Source: UBA668 sp038328705
GTDB lineage: Bacteria; Actinomycetota; Acidimicrobiia; Acidimicrobiales; Ilumatobacteraceae
Assembly (NCBI GenBank): GCA_038328705.1
Contig: JBBQMG010000058.1
Location: forward strand, 1-22,963
Length of the DNA: 22,963 nt
Direction: 5' to 3'
The notes beneath the pieces are model-generated. The model worked only from the letters and a program-made list of their open reading frames with translations, ran no database searches and had not been told where the DNA came from. Positions 8,786-16,456 of the stretch are shown in pieces; within the stretch, counting starts at the first letter, position 1; each line of letters begins with the position of its first letter. The translations under genes and the position numbers were made by a program.

Positions 8786-10321
8786 TCACTCATGTGGTTG
8801 CTCCGCGTTGGCGTGCTCGCCGCGTCGGGGTTGCATCGGGCTCGGGAGGGTCTGCACCACGCCGTTCCGACAGGCGAGCATCGTCTCGATCAACCGCTTG
8901 GTTTCCTGGCTGTCGCGGACCTGGATGCTGGCCACCCCCGCATCCATGGCAGGGCGATCGTTGCCGCCGGGGAAGAGGGCATCGCCGACGAAGAGCATCT
9001 CGTCGATCGAGACGCCGAGCAGGTCGCGCAACTTCCGGATTCCGTAGGCCTTGTCGATGCCGGGTCGGGTGACGTCGACGGACGTGGTGCCGCCGAGACG
9101 GACGGAGAACTCGGGGATGAGTTCTACCAGTTGCCCCTGCATGCGCTTGCGCTTGGCGAAGTCTGGATCCCATTTGCGCTTCTCTTCGAGCGGCGCCTGC
9201 TGCCCGAGGGCGGAGAACGTAATCTGGGTGCCGCGGTCTTCGATCACCTCGCCCCACTTGCTGGACGTAGCCATGCGCGCCGACGCCATCACGGCGTGCA
9301 GTGCGCCGAGGATCTTGGTGCGCTGCTCGGCCGTGAACTCCTCGGCATACAACAGCTCCCAGTCGTTCTCGTAGCGGTAGAACTTGGTACCACAGGTCGG
9401 CAACAGCGACAGCGAGCGCAAGTCCGCGTCGGGTGGCAGATGTGAGACTAGTTGCTTCTGGAACTGCGGCCAGTTGCCGCCAGAGATGATTGCCACCTTG
9501 ACGACGCGAAGCAGCGAACCGAGCAGCTCGGCCATCTCGGCATCTACGGGCGCCTTGCTTTCGGCGATCGTGCCATCGAGGTCGAAGACGATCAGCCTCT
9601 TGGCGGGACAACCGCGCGCCCGGGCAGGTGCATCGCCTTCGTTCTCCTGGCGTTCGATCGTAGGCCGGTTCGACGATGGGACATTGTCAGGGCGCGGCAC
9701 GGTGGGCGGCTGGGAAGTCGTGCCGGCGGTTACGTTCCACTGCACGATCACCGGCACATCGGGATGATGCGCGGCATAACCGAGAATGGCGAGCGAGGCG
9801 GTGCCGAGTTCGAAGTGCTGCGCATCGACCAGGGACAAGGCGATCCAGCGCGCCGCGAGCACACCGCTGAACTGTCCATGCGTGAACACTGCCACGTTGC
9901 CGTGCAAGGTGCGGAGCCGCGCAATCAGGCGGTCGGTGCGGAGGAATACCTGCGCCGGTGTTTCCCCGTGGGGGCAACCATCGCGATAGAGGTTCCAGCC
10001 GGCATGGCTCGCTTGAATGTCCGACGTGAGTTGCCCTTCGTAGTCCCCGTAGTCCCACTCCGCGAGGTCGGGATCGATCTGGGCCGGCGGCAGAAGCGCG
10101 ACCAGTTCGCAAGTGCGCATGGCACGTTGGCGCGGGCTCGTGAAGGTATGGGTAAACTGGATGGCGCGCAGGGCAGTTCCCAGCTCCTGGGCTTCTTGCT
10201 CACCTCGGGGTGTCAACGGAATGTCGGTTCGCCCTGTATGTTGCCCAGACAGTGACCACTCGGTCTGGCCGTGTCGAATTACATAAATGCGCAGCGGCTC
10301 GCGAGTGGTGATGGTCTTCAT
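8786..10321 (-). CDS. Two-domain phosphatase: histidine phosphatase fused to a HAD-IIB (phosphomannomutase-like) domain
   Basis: The 511-residue protein joins two enzymes. Residues 10-195 are a phosphoglycerate-mutase-like histidine phosphatase: RHGQTEW (phospho-acceptor His17), second-shell EWDYGDYEG (Glu88) and FTHG (His148). A Pro/Ser/Thr-rich linker (about 200-238) leads to a HAD hydrolase: DLDGT (Asp247, Asp249), SGG (280-282), Lys424 in GIDKAYG and GDALFPGGND (446-455). Its cap (RLGGTTSVDVTRPG) is like that of eukaryotic-type phosphomannomutase. Both active sites look complete, so it may act in succession on a sugar or sugar-acid phosphate; the substrate is unknown. The ATG overlaps the xfp stop (ATGA, 10318-10321), and atpD follows after 39 bases, tying sugar-phosphate metabolism to the ATPase. 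Confidence 0.85.
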   Translation of the reverse strand: MKTITTREPLRIYVIRHGQTEWSLSGQHTGRTDIPLTPRGEQEAQELGTALRAIQFTHTFTSPRQRAMRTCELVALLPPAQIDPDLAEWDYGDYEGQLTSDIQASHAGWNLYRDGCPHGETPAQVFLRTDRLIARLRTLHGNVAVFTHGQFSGVLAARWIALSLVDAQHFELGTASLAILGYAAHHPDVPVIVQWNVTAGTTSQPPTVPRPDNVPSSNRPTIERQENEGDAPARARGCPAKRLIVFDLDGTIAESKAPVDAEMAELLGSLLRVVKVAIISGGNWPQFQKQLVSHLPPDADLRSLSLLPTCGTKFYRYENDWELLYAEEFTAEQRTKILGALHAVMASARMATSSKWGEVIEDRGTQITFSALGQQAPLEEKRKWDPDFAKRKRMQGQLVELIPEFSVRLGGTTSVDVTRPGIDKAYGIRKLRDLLGVSIDEMLFVGDALFPGGNDRPAMDAGVASIQVRDSQETKRLIETMLACRNGVVQTLPSPMQPRRGEHANAEQPHE

Positions 10322-12687
10322 GAGGTCTGCCCCCAGCGCCAGTTGCGGATCTCGGGCATGTCCTGGCCGTGTTTGTTGATGTACTGCTGGTGCTCGATCA
10401 GCTTGTCCTCCAGCAACTGCTTCAGGGCGACGCCTTGCTCCCCGGTCTGCGGCAGGCGGTCAATCACCTCGATCACGAGGTGGAAACGATCCATGTCGTT
10501 CAGGACCGTCATGTCGAACGGCGTCGTGATCGTGCCCTCTTCCTTGTAGCCGCGAACGTGGAGGTTGTGGTGGTTGGTGCGGCGGTAGGTCAGCCGGTGG
10601 ATCAGCCACGGGTAGCCGTGGAACGCGAAGAGGATGTGCTTGTTGGTGGTGAACAGCGCATCGAAGGCCGCGTCGGAAAGGCCATGCGGATGTTCTGTCT
10701 GTGGCTGCAGCTTCATCAGGTCGACGACGTTGACTACCCTCACCCTCAGTGTAGGCAGGTGCTCGCGCAGGATGGAAACCGCGGCCAGTGTCTCCAACGT
10801 CGGCGAATCACCACAGCAAGCCATCACCACATCTGGTTCGCCGCCGGCGTCGTTGCTGGCCCAGCGCCAGAGGCCGATGCCGGCACGGCAATGCTCGACG
10901 GCGGCGTCCATCGTCAGCCACTGCGGCGCCTGGTACTTGCCGGCGATCACGACGTTGACGTAATTGCGGCTGCGCAAACAATGATCCCAGACGGACAGCA
11001 GGCAGTTGGCATCCGGTGGCAGATAGACACGTACGATGGCGGCCTTCTTGTTGACGACGTGATCGAGGAAGCCAGGGTCTTGGTGCGAGAACCCGTTGTG
11101 CATCTGCTGCCAGACATGCGAGGCTAGCAAGTAGTTCAGTGAGGCGATGGGCTGCCGCCATGGCAGTTCCGCCGACACCTTCAACCACTTGGCGTGCTGG
11201 TTGAACATCGAATCGATGATGTGGATGAAGGCCTCGTAACAGTTGAATAAGCCGTGCCGACCCGTGAGCAGATAGCCTTCGAGCCAACCCTCACATTGAT
11301 GCTCGCTCAGCATCTCCATGACGCGACCCTCCGGGGCAAGGAACTCGTCGTTGTCGCGGGTGCGAGCGTCCCATTGGCGTTCCGTCGCCTCAAACACCGC
11401 GTTCAGTCGATTGGAGAGGGTTTCGTCAGGGCCGAAGATGCGGAAGTTGCGCTGCTCGGCGTTGAGCTTGACCACGTCGCGCAGCAGGACGCCTAGTTCG
11501 TGCGCGTCAGCGGCGGTAACCGATCCGGGTGACGGCACGGCCACCGCGTAGTCGCGAAAGTCCGGCATGATCAGATCGCGCAGCAGCAAGCCTCCGTTCG
11601 CGTGCGGGTTTGCGCCCATGCGCCGCTGCCCAGTAGGGGCGAGCTCCGCGATTTCTGGCCGCAACTTGCCCTGCTCATCAAACAGTTCCTGCGGCCGATA
11701 GCTGCGCAACCAATCCTCGAGCAGGCGGAGGTGTTCGGGATGTGTCGCGGTCACGGCAATCGGGATCTGATGCGCGCGGAACGTGCCTTCGATCTGTTGG
11801 CCGTCCACCCATTTGGGCCCGGTCCAGCCCTTGGGGGAACGGAGCACGATCATTGGCCAGCGCGGGCGCATGGTGTTGCCATGGCGCCGTGCTTGCTGTT
11901 GGATGCGTTGCAGTTCGGCTATAACTGCATCGAGAGTCGCCGCCATGGCCTCGTGCATTCGCTCCGGCTCATGGCCCTCGACGTAATAGGGGGTCCATCC
12001 ATAGCCGCGCAGCAGTTGGTCGAGTTCTTCCGGCTCGATGCGGGCGAGCAGCGTCGGGTTGGCGATCTTGTAACCATTGAGATGGAGGATCGGCAGTACG
12101 GCGCCATCGGTGGCGGCGTCCAAGAACTTGTTGGAGTGCCAGGCCGTCGCCAGTGGCCCGGTCTCCGCCTCGCCGTCGCCGATCACGCAAGCGACGATGA
12201 GTTCTGGGTTGTCGAAGACCGCGCCGAATGCGTGACTGAGGGAATAGCCCAGCTCACCGCCTTCATGGATCGAACCCGGGCACTCGGGCGAGGTGTGACT
12301 CGGAATGCCGCCAGGGAACGAGAATTGTGTGAACAGTCGCTGCAGGCCCACCTCATCCTGGCTGATCTCTGGATAGATCTCGCTGTAGGTGCCTTCGAGA
12401 TAGGTGTTGCCGACCACGGCAGGGGCCCCATGTCCCGGCCCACAGACGTAGATCATGTTCAGGTCGTTGGCTTTGATGACCCGGTTGAGGTGCGCGTAGA
12501 CGAAGTTCTGCCCCGGTGTCGTGCCCCAATGACCCAGCAGCATGTTCTTGATGTCGCTGAGGATCAGCGGTCGCCGCAACAGCGCATTGTCGCGCAGATA
12601 CAGTTGTCCGACCGACAGATAGTTGGCAGCGCGCCAATAGGCGTCGATCCCGTGCAGTTGGTCGGGGGTGAGGGTTTTGTTGCTCAT
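10318..12687 (-). CDS. xfp: Phosphoketolase (xylulose-5-phosphate / fructose-6-phosphate)
   Basis: This thiamine-diphosphate enzyme cleaves xylulose-5-P (or fructose-6-P) with phosphate to acetyl phosphate and glyceraldehyde-3-P (or erythrose-4-P). The 789 residues match the usual length. Seen are the ThDP/Mg motif GDGEAETG (170-177) ending at Asn204, GPGHGAPA (His86), HTSPECPGSIHEGGELGYSL (131-150), FGPDETLSNRL and the C-terminal RGYKEEGTITTPFDM. The ATG at 12685-12687 overlaps the ackA stop (ATGA), giving the start; the frame is open further upstream but that is antisense or alternative-frame sequence inside ackA. Acetate kinase next door takes its product, so no phosphotransacetylase is needed for ATP formation. 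Confidence 0.96.
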   Translation of the reverse strand: MSNKTLTPDQLHGIDAYWRAANYLSVGQLYLRDNALLRRPLILSDIKNMLLGHWGTTPGQNFVYAHLNRVIKANDLNMIYVCGPGHGAPAVVGNTYLEGTYSEIYPEISQDEVGLQRLFTQFSFPGGIPSHTSPECPGSIHEGGELGYSLSHAFGAVFDNPELIVACVIGDGEAETGPLATAWHSNKFLDAATDGAVLPILHLNGYKIANPTLLARIEPEELDQLLRGYGWTPYYVEGHEPERMHEAMAATLDAVIAELQRIQQQARRHGNTMRPRWPMIVLRSPKGWTGPKWVDGQQIEGTFRAHQIPIAVTATHPEHLRLLEDWLRSYRPQELFDEQGKLRPEIAELAPTGQRRMGANPHANGGLLLRDLIMPDFRDYAVAVPSPGSVTAADAHELGVLLRDVVKLNAEQRNFRIFGPDETLSNRLNAVFEATERQWDARTRDNDEFLAPEGRVMEMLSEHQCEGWLEGYLLTGRHGLFNCYEAFIHIIDSMFNQHAKWLKVSAELPWRQPIASLNYLLASHVWQQMHNGFSHQDPGFLDHVVNKKAAIVRVYLPPDANCLLSVWDHCLRSRNYVNVVIAGKYQAPQWLTMDAAVEHCRAGIGLWRWASNDAGGEPDVVMACCGDSPTLETLAAVSILREHLPTLRVRVVNVVDLMKLQPQTEHPHGLSDAAFDALFTTNKHILFAFHGYPWLIHRLTYRRTNHHNLHVRGYKEEGTITTPFDMTVLNDMDRFHLVIEVIDRLPQTGEQGVALKQLLEDKLIEHQQYINKHGQDMPEIRNWRWGQTS

Positions 12688-13892
12688 GAAGTTGTTGGGG
12701 GCTTGCCGCCTATGCCGAGCACACGGGCGGTCGCCTCCGCGATCATTCGTTGCTCGTCGGTATGGATCACCCGAACGGTGACGCGACTCGTTGCCGCGGA
12801 GATCACGCCTTCGTTGCCGGCGTTGCGATGCTCGTCGAGTTCGATACCGAGGTAGCCGAGGCCATCGCAGGTGCGGCTGCGAACTGCTGGCGCGTGTTCC
12901 CCGATGCCGCCGGCGAACACCAAGGTGTGCAATCCACCCAAGGCGGCTGCGAACGCACCGATGCACTTCTTGGCCTGGTAGCAGAACAAGGCGATCGCAG
13001 AAGCCGCGTTTGGGTCCGTCGCTGCGTGCGCCAGCAGTTCGCGCATGTCCGCGCTGGTCCCGGACACCCCGAGCAGTCCGGATTCGTGATTGACCATCCG
13101 TTGGAACTCCGCTGCCGTCATGCGCTCAGTGCGCGCCAGGTAGTCGACGAGGCCGGGGTCCAGGTCGCCTGAGCGGGTGCCCATCGGCAAGCCCGACGTG
13201 GGCGTGAAGCCCATGCTGGTATCGATGCTCTTGCCGGCCAGCACGGCCGCCATGCTGGCGCCGTTGCCGAGGTGGGCGAGGATCACGCGGCCGGTGGTCG
13301 CCGCAGGGTCGCCGAGCTGCCGCAGTGTTGCCATCAGGTAGGCGAAGGACAAGCCGTGGAAACCGTAACGTTCGACGCCCATCGCCTGATAACGACGCGG
13401 GATGGCGAGCATGCGCGCGACCGCGGGCATGGTGCGATGGAACGCGGTGTCAAAGCACGCGACCTGCGGGAGTTCGGGATGGCGCTGTGCGAACGCTTCG
13501 AGCAGTTCGATCTCGCGCGGCATGTGCTCAGGGTTGTTGGCTGCGATGTGCTTCAGTTCGTCGAGCAATGGTTGGGTCACGCGTTCGGGCTCGCTGTGCT
13601 GCATGCCGTGCACGAGGCGATGACCCACGGCCTGCACCAGTTCAAAGTCCGGTTGCACCTCGAGCCACTCGAGCAGGAACGCCACCGCGCGCGTTGTTGG
13701 AAAGGCCCCTGGGGGAGCTTGCGGCGGCGGATCCCGGGTTGGGTCGTCGAAGGTCAGGTTCGCTTGCGTACCGGTCCATTCGACAAGGCCATGGAGCCCG
13801 CGCCGCTGCGGCGCACCGCCGCGGAAGAACGCGAACTTGATGGTGGACGAACCACCATTGATCGAGAGGATCGTGGGACCGTCCGGTGTCAT
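12684..13892 (-). CDS. ackA: Acetate kinase
   Basis: The enzyme converts acetyl phosphate and ADP to acetate and ATP in the cytoplasm (reversible). The 402 residues carry all family motifs: LSINGGSSTIKF at the N-terminus, HRLVHG with Arg92, FDTAFH with catalytic Asp148, YGFHGLS (His179), HLGNGAS, MGTRSGDLDPG (Arg240), HESGLLGVSG and AGGIGEH. Numbering falls almost on that of the Methanosarcina enzyme. ATG at 13890-13892 has AAGG (complement of 13899-13902) 6 bases upstream. It is the first gene after a 168-base gap and is coupled to xfp by an ATGA overlap, so ackA-xfp-phosphatase-atpDCQRBEFAG may be one transcript. Confidence 0.96.
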   Translation of the reverse strand: MTPDGPTILSINGGSSTIKFAFFRGGAPQRRGLHGLVEWTGTQANLTFDDPTRDPPPQAPPGAFPTTRAVAFLLEWLEVQPDFELVQAVGHRLVHGMQHSEPERVTQPLLDELKHIAANNPEHMPREIELLEAFAQRHPELPQVACFDTAFHRTMPAVARMLAIPRRYQAMGVERYGFHGLSFAYLMATLRQLGDPAATTGRVILAHLGNGASMAAVLAGKSIDTSMGFTPTSGLPMGTRSGDLDPGLVDYLARTERMTAAEFQRMVNHESGLLGVSGTSADMRELLAHAATDPNAASAIALFCYQAKKCIGAFAAALGGLHTLVFAGGIGEHAPAVRSRTCDGLGYLGIELDEHRNAGNEGVISAATSRVTVRVIHTDEQRMIAEATARVLGIGGKPPTTS

Positions 13893-14060
13893 GAACTACC
13901 TTGGACGAGAGTTCGATTGCCGCGTCACGGGCGAGCCTCAGCCGAGGCTGCAGCGCGAACGCTTTCAACGACGACTTTTGTAGCGTGCGCAGCTAAGAGC
14001 GGTGTGAGTCCGCAATGAGAGTATCTTCATGCCTGCAACGCGCGCACGAATGCACTTCGA
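13893..14060. promoter_or_regulatory. Gap before ackA, probable promoter/leader with hairpin
   Basis: This is the longest gap inside the minus-strand block, so a promoter for ackA and the genes after it is likely here, but I see no clear -35/-10 pair. An inverted repeat AGCCTC (13934-13939) AGCC GAGGCT (13944-13949) would form a 6-bp hairpin about 42 bases upstream of the ackA start. It could be a leader structure or operator. Confidence 0.35.
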
Positions 14061-15098
14061 TCAGGCCTCCAAGATCACCTTGAGTGCCTTCGTGGCAGCG
14101 GCCTGACTGAACATTTCGTAGGCCGCGAGTACTTCGCTAAGCTTGAAGCGGTGGGTGATGAGGCGCTTGGCGTTGATGCGCTTGGACTGCAGCGTGCGCA
14201 GTAGCATCGGCGTCGAGACCGTGTCAACGAGCCGCGTCGTGATCGTCACGTTGTGCGACCACAGGGTCTCAAGATGCAGCTCTACCTTCTTGCCGTGCAC
14301 GCCGATGTTGGCGACTACGCCACCGGGTGCGACGATTTCCGTGCACAGATGGAACGTGGCCGGGATGCCGACGGCTTCGATTGCGGTGTCGACGCCGTGA
14401 CCGCCGGTGAGCTGCATGACCGCCTCTTTGGCGTTGCCGTCGGAACTGTTCACAGCATCGGTCGCGCCGAAGGAGCGCGCGACTTCGAGCCGGTTGTCGT
14501 CGAGATCGACCATGATGATCTTCGCCGGCGTGTAGAACTGCGCAGTCAGCAACGCAGCGAGCCCGATGGGGCCCGAGCCGACGATGGCAATCGTGCTGCC
14601 GGGCGCCACCTTGCCGTTCAAGACGCCGCACTCGAAGCCGGTTGGCAAGATGTCGCTGAGCATGACGGCATCCTCTTCGTCGATGCCGCTTGGCAGCGCA
14701 TAGAGGCTGTTGTCGGCGTGCGGCACGCGAACGAACTGGGCCTGCGTACCGTCAATGGTGTTGCCGAGAATCCAACCGCCAGTCGTACAGTGCGAATACA
14801 TCGCCCGTCGACACGCGTCGCAGCGGCCGCAGGCGGTGATGCACGAGATCAGCACTCGTGCGCCCGGTGCGAACGCGGTGACGCCGGAGCCGACGGACTC
14901 GACAATGCCAACACCCTCGTGGCCAAGGATTCGCCCGTTCGTGCAGGTGGCGACATCCCCTTTGAGAATGTGCAAATCGGTACCGCAGATCGTCGTCTTG
15001 GTGATCTTGACGATGGCGTCGGTGGCCTTCTCGATGGTCGGCTTCGCGTGTTCGACGAAGCTTTTCTTGCCGGGCCCCTGATAGACGAGTGCTTGCAT
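14061..15098 (-). CDS. Zinc-dependent alcohol dehydrogenase (medium-chain, TBADH-like)
   Basis: This cytoplasmic NAD(P)-dependent oxidoreductase of 345 residues interconverts alcohols and aldehydes or ketones. Catalytic zinc ligands Cys38, His60 (with Glu61) and Asp149 match the Cys-His-Asp set of the Thermoanaerobacter secondary alcohol dehydrogenase. The structural-zinc cysteines are complete (Cys90, 93, 96, 104). The Rossmann motif is GSGPIG (174-179), and Asp198 at the end of the second strand suggests NAD rather than NADP. The ATG shares its A with the stop of the upstream stress-protein gene (TGATG, 15096-15100), so the two are co-translated. Next to phosphoketolase and acetate kinase it probably serves redox balance in fermentation; the substrate is not known. 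Confidence 0.92.
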   Translation of the reverse strand: MQALVYQGPGKKSFVEHAKPTIEKATDAIVKITKTTICGTDLHILKGDVATCTNGRILGHEGVGIVESVGSGVTAFAPGARVLISCITACGRCDACRRAMYSHCTTGGWILGNTIDGTQAQFVRVPHADNSLYALPSGIDEEDAVMLSDILPTGFECGVLNGKVAPGSTIAIVGSGPIGLAALLTAQFYTPAKIIMVDLDDNRLEVARSFGATDAVNSSDGNAKEAVMQLTGGHGVDTAIEAVGIPATFHLCTEIVAPGGVVANIGVHGKKVELHLETLWSHNVTITTRLVDTVSTPMLLRTLQSKRINAKRLITHRFKLSEVLAAYEMFSQAAATKALKVILEA

Positions 15099-15670
15099 CA
15101 GACGATACCCCTTGCGGCACCGGAGGGGGCCAGGAAACTCGGTGCCGGCTGGTCGGCGAGTTCGTGGGTGGAGTGGGCCGTGACGTGGGTCGCGGCGAGG
15201 ATCTGTTTGGCCTGGGCCACCTCGGCGGCCGTGCCATTCACCACGACTACGAACTTATTGGCTTTGAGGGCGGTCTCGTATTGCACGACGCTGTCCTTCG
15301 GGATGCCGAGGCCGTAGAGCGCCGCGCCGAGCGCGCTCATGCCGCCGACGACCACCGCACCTTCCAAAGCGCCGACAATCCAGCCGACCATCGGGCCGAA
15401 TACCACCAACGGGCCGACGCCGGGAATGACGAACATCGCCGAGCCGAACAGCAAGCCCCAAAAGCCGCCCCAGAAGGCGCCGAAGCGGCCCCACACCTTC
15501 ATCCGTTCACCGACGTTGTAGAAGCCGACGACGTGTTCTTCGGTGTGGTAGTCCTTGCCGACGATCGACAGCTTCTTCATGTCGAAGTGGTGGCTCTGCA
15601 ATTCCTTGATGCTTGCCTCGGCTTCGGTATGCGTTTCGAAGACCCAGACGGTCGCGTTGGTGGTGGTCAT
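15098..15670 (-). CDS. General stress protein 17M-like membrane protein
   Basis: The 190-residue protein begins with the GSP17M/YflT-type domain (TVWVFETHTEAEASIKEL, MKKLSIVGKDYHTEE) and then has a glycine-rich hydrophobic hairpin of two segments (about 64-92 and 93-120; FWGGFWGLLFGSAMF, then GPMVGWIVGALEGAVVVGG). It ends with the second half of the small domain (VQYETALKANKFVVVVNG). Family members are stress-induced and of unknown molecular function. ATG at 15668-15670 is chosen because upstream codons look non-coding, but no clear ribosome site precedes it. It is the first gene of the minus-strand block and is coupled to the alcohol dehydrogenase. A palindrome lies just ahead of the start. 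Confidence 0.8.
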   Translation of the reverse strand: MTTTNATVWVFETHTEAEASIKELQSHHFDMKKLSIVGKDYHTEEHVVGFYNVGERMKVWGRFGAFWGGFWGLLFGSAMFVIPGVGPLVVFGPMVGWIVGALEGAVVVGGMSALGAALYGLGIPKDSVVQYETALKANKFVVVVNGTAAEVAQAKQILAATHVTAHSTHELADQPAPSFLAPSGAARGIV

Positions 15671-15678
15671 AATGTTGA

Positions 15679-15691
15679 TCACTGATAGTGA
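15679..15691. promoter_or_regulatory. Palindrome TCACT-GAT-AGTGA before the first gene of the block
   Basis: The perfect 5-bp inverted repeat lies 8 bases upstream of the start codon of the stress-protein gene. It could be an operator or a hairpin controlling access to the ribosome site. A possible -10-like TTATAC lies further upstream in the minus direction, about 40 bases before the start, without a convincing -35. Confidence 0.35.
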
Positions 15692-15818
15692 CGGGTCGTT
15701 GGATCCTGGTGAAGTGGGTATAAGTAGCGCTTCATGTCCGTGATCCAGTGCCCTCCCGCGGTGTCGTCGAGCCGTAGAGAAATGCGTCGATGGCCAGGGA
15801 CCCATTGTTTGGGCACTC

Positions 15819-16307
15819 TCACTTGCCCGGCGCGTTTACATGCTGATCGATGAGCACCGGATTGCCATCGGGGTCCATCACCATCAAGAACGCCGGACCG
15901 GTGCCCGCTGCCTCGGCCGCGACCGCTGGCGTGATACCGCGAGCCTGCAGTTCGCGCTGGATCTCGCGCACGTCCTGGAACTGCGTCGGGTGGCGATCGT
16001 GGCTGCTCCAGCCGGGATTGAAGGTGAGGGTGTTCTTATCGAACATGCCGTGGAACAGTCCGATCGTGCAAGTGTCGTTGCGCAGCACCAACCAGTTCTT
16101 GGGTTGATTGCCGCCGATCGCTTGGGAGCCAAGCTGTTCGTAGAATGTGCGCGAGGCGGCGAGGTCTTTGACGGTGAGGCTGACTGAGAATGCGCCGAGT
16201 TGCATGTGCGGATCTCCCGCTGTTTTCAGTGGCACCGAATCGGCCGTGAGGCTGGCCGCGCAGGCGCCGAGTAGGATGGTGAGAAGGGGGATCGCGAATC
16301 GTGACAC
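15819..16307 (-). CDS. VOC-superfamily (glyoxalase-like) lipoprotein, copy 2
   Basis: This paralogue of the 912-1400 gene differs at only about six residues in the 128-residue VOC domain although about 33 bases differ, which means mostly silent changes and suggests selection on the protein. The lipoprotein signal (LLTILLGAC) is kept. The equivalent GTG start at 16305-16307 no longer has a ribosome site, because about 220 bases upstream of it are deleted compared with copy 1. The internal ATG at 16203-16205 still has GGGAG (complement of 16214-16218) 8 bases upstream. The protein made here may thus be the 128-residue cytosolic form. A TTG further upstream (16349) lies in the AraC remnant and is not credible. 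Confidence 0.78.
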   Translation of the reverse strand: MSRFAIPLLTILLGACAASLTADSVPLKTAGDPHMQLGAFSVSLTVKDLAASRTFYEQLGSQAIGGNQPKNWLVLRNDTCTIGLFHGMFDKNTLTFNPGWSSHDRHPTQFQDVREIQRELQARGITPAVAAEAAGTGPAFLMVMDPDGNPVLIDQHVNAPGK

Positions 16308-16308
16308 G

Positions 16309-16413
16309 GTGCCCGACGACCAACCGTGTTTTGAAGCGTGGCTCGGCAAGCCGTTTGCGAACGGGGTTCAGCAATTCGAACTGCATGTGCAGCTACCCGT
16401 GCGCCGCGGTTGA
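16309..16413 (+). pseudogene. Short remnant of the AraC-type regulator C-terminus, copy 2
   Basis: Thirty-four codons (VPDDQPCFEAWLGKPF, QFELHVQLPV) and the TGA at 16411-16413 match the tail of the remnant at 1529-1726. There is no start and no upstream domain; the deletion that removed the rest ends one base from the VOC start codon on the other strand. Confidence 0.55.
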
Positions 16414-16443
16414 GACGCCACGCCGAAGGGCTCTGCCGCGTGT

Positions 16444-16449
16444 TACATT
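16444..16449 (+). promoter_or_regulatory. TACATT box, possible -10 of a leaderless transcript
   Basis: TACATT lies 7 bases ahead of the ATG of the beta-helix gene and is conserved in the broken copy (1757-1762). No Shine-Dalgarno sequence lies between, which suits a transcript starting at the ATG. No -35 box is evident. Confidence 0.35.
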
Positions 16450-16456
16450 GCGTGCC

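Noticed and set aside
12688..12966. N-terminal extension of the phosphoketolase frame up to 12966
   Set aside because: It lies wholly inside ackA in another frame, has no family similarity, and the ATG at 12687 overlapping the ackA stop fits the known N-terminus.
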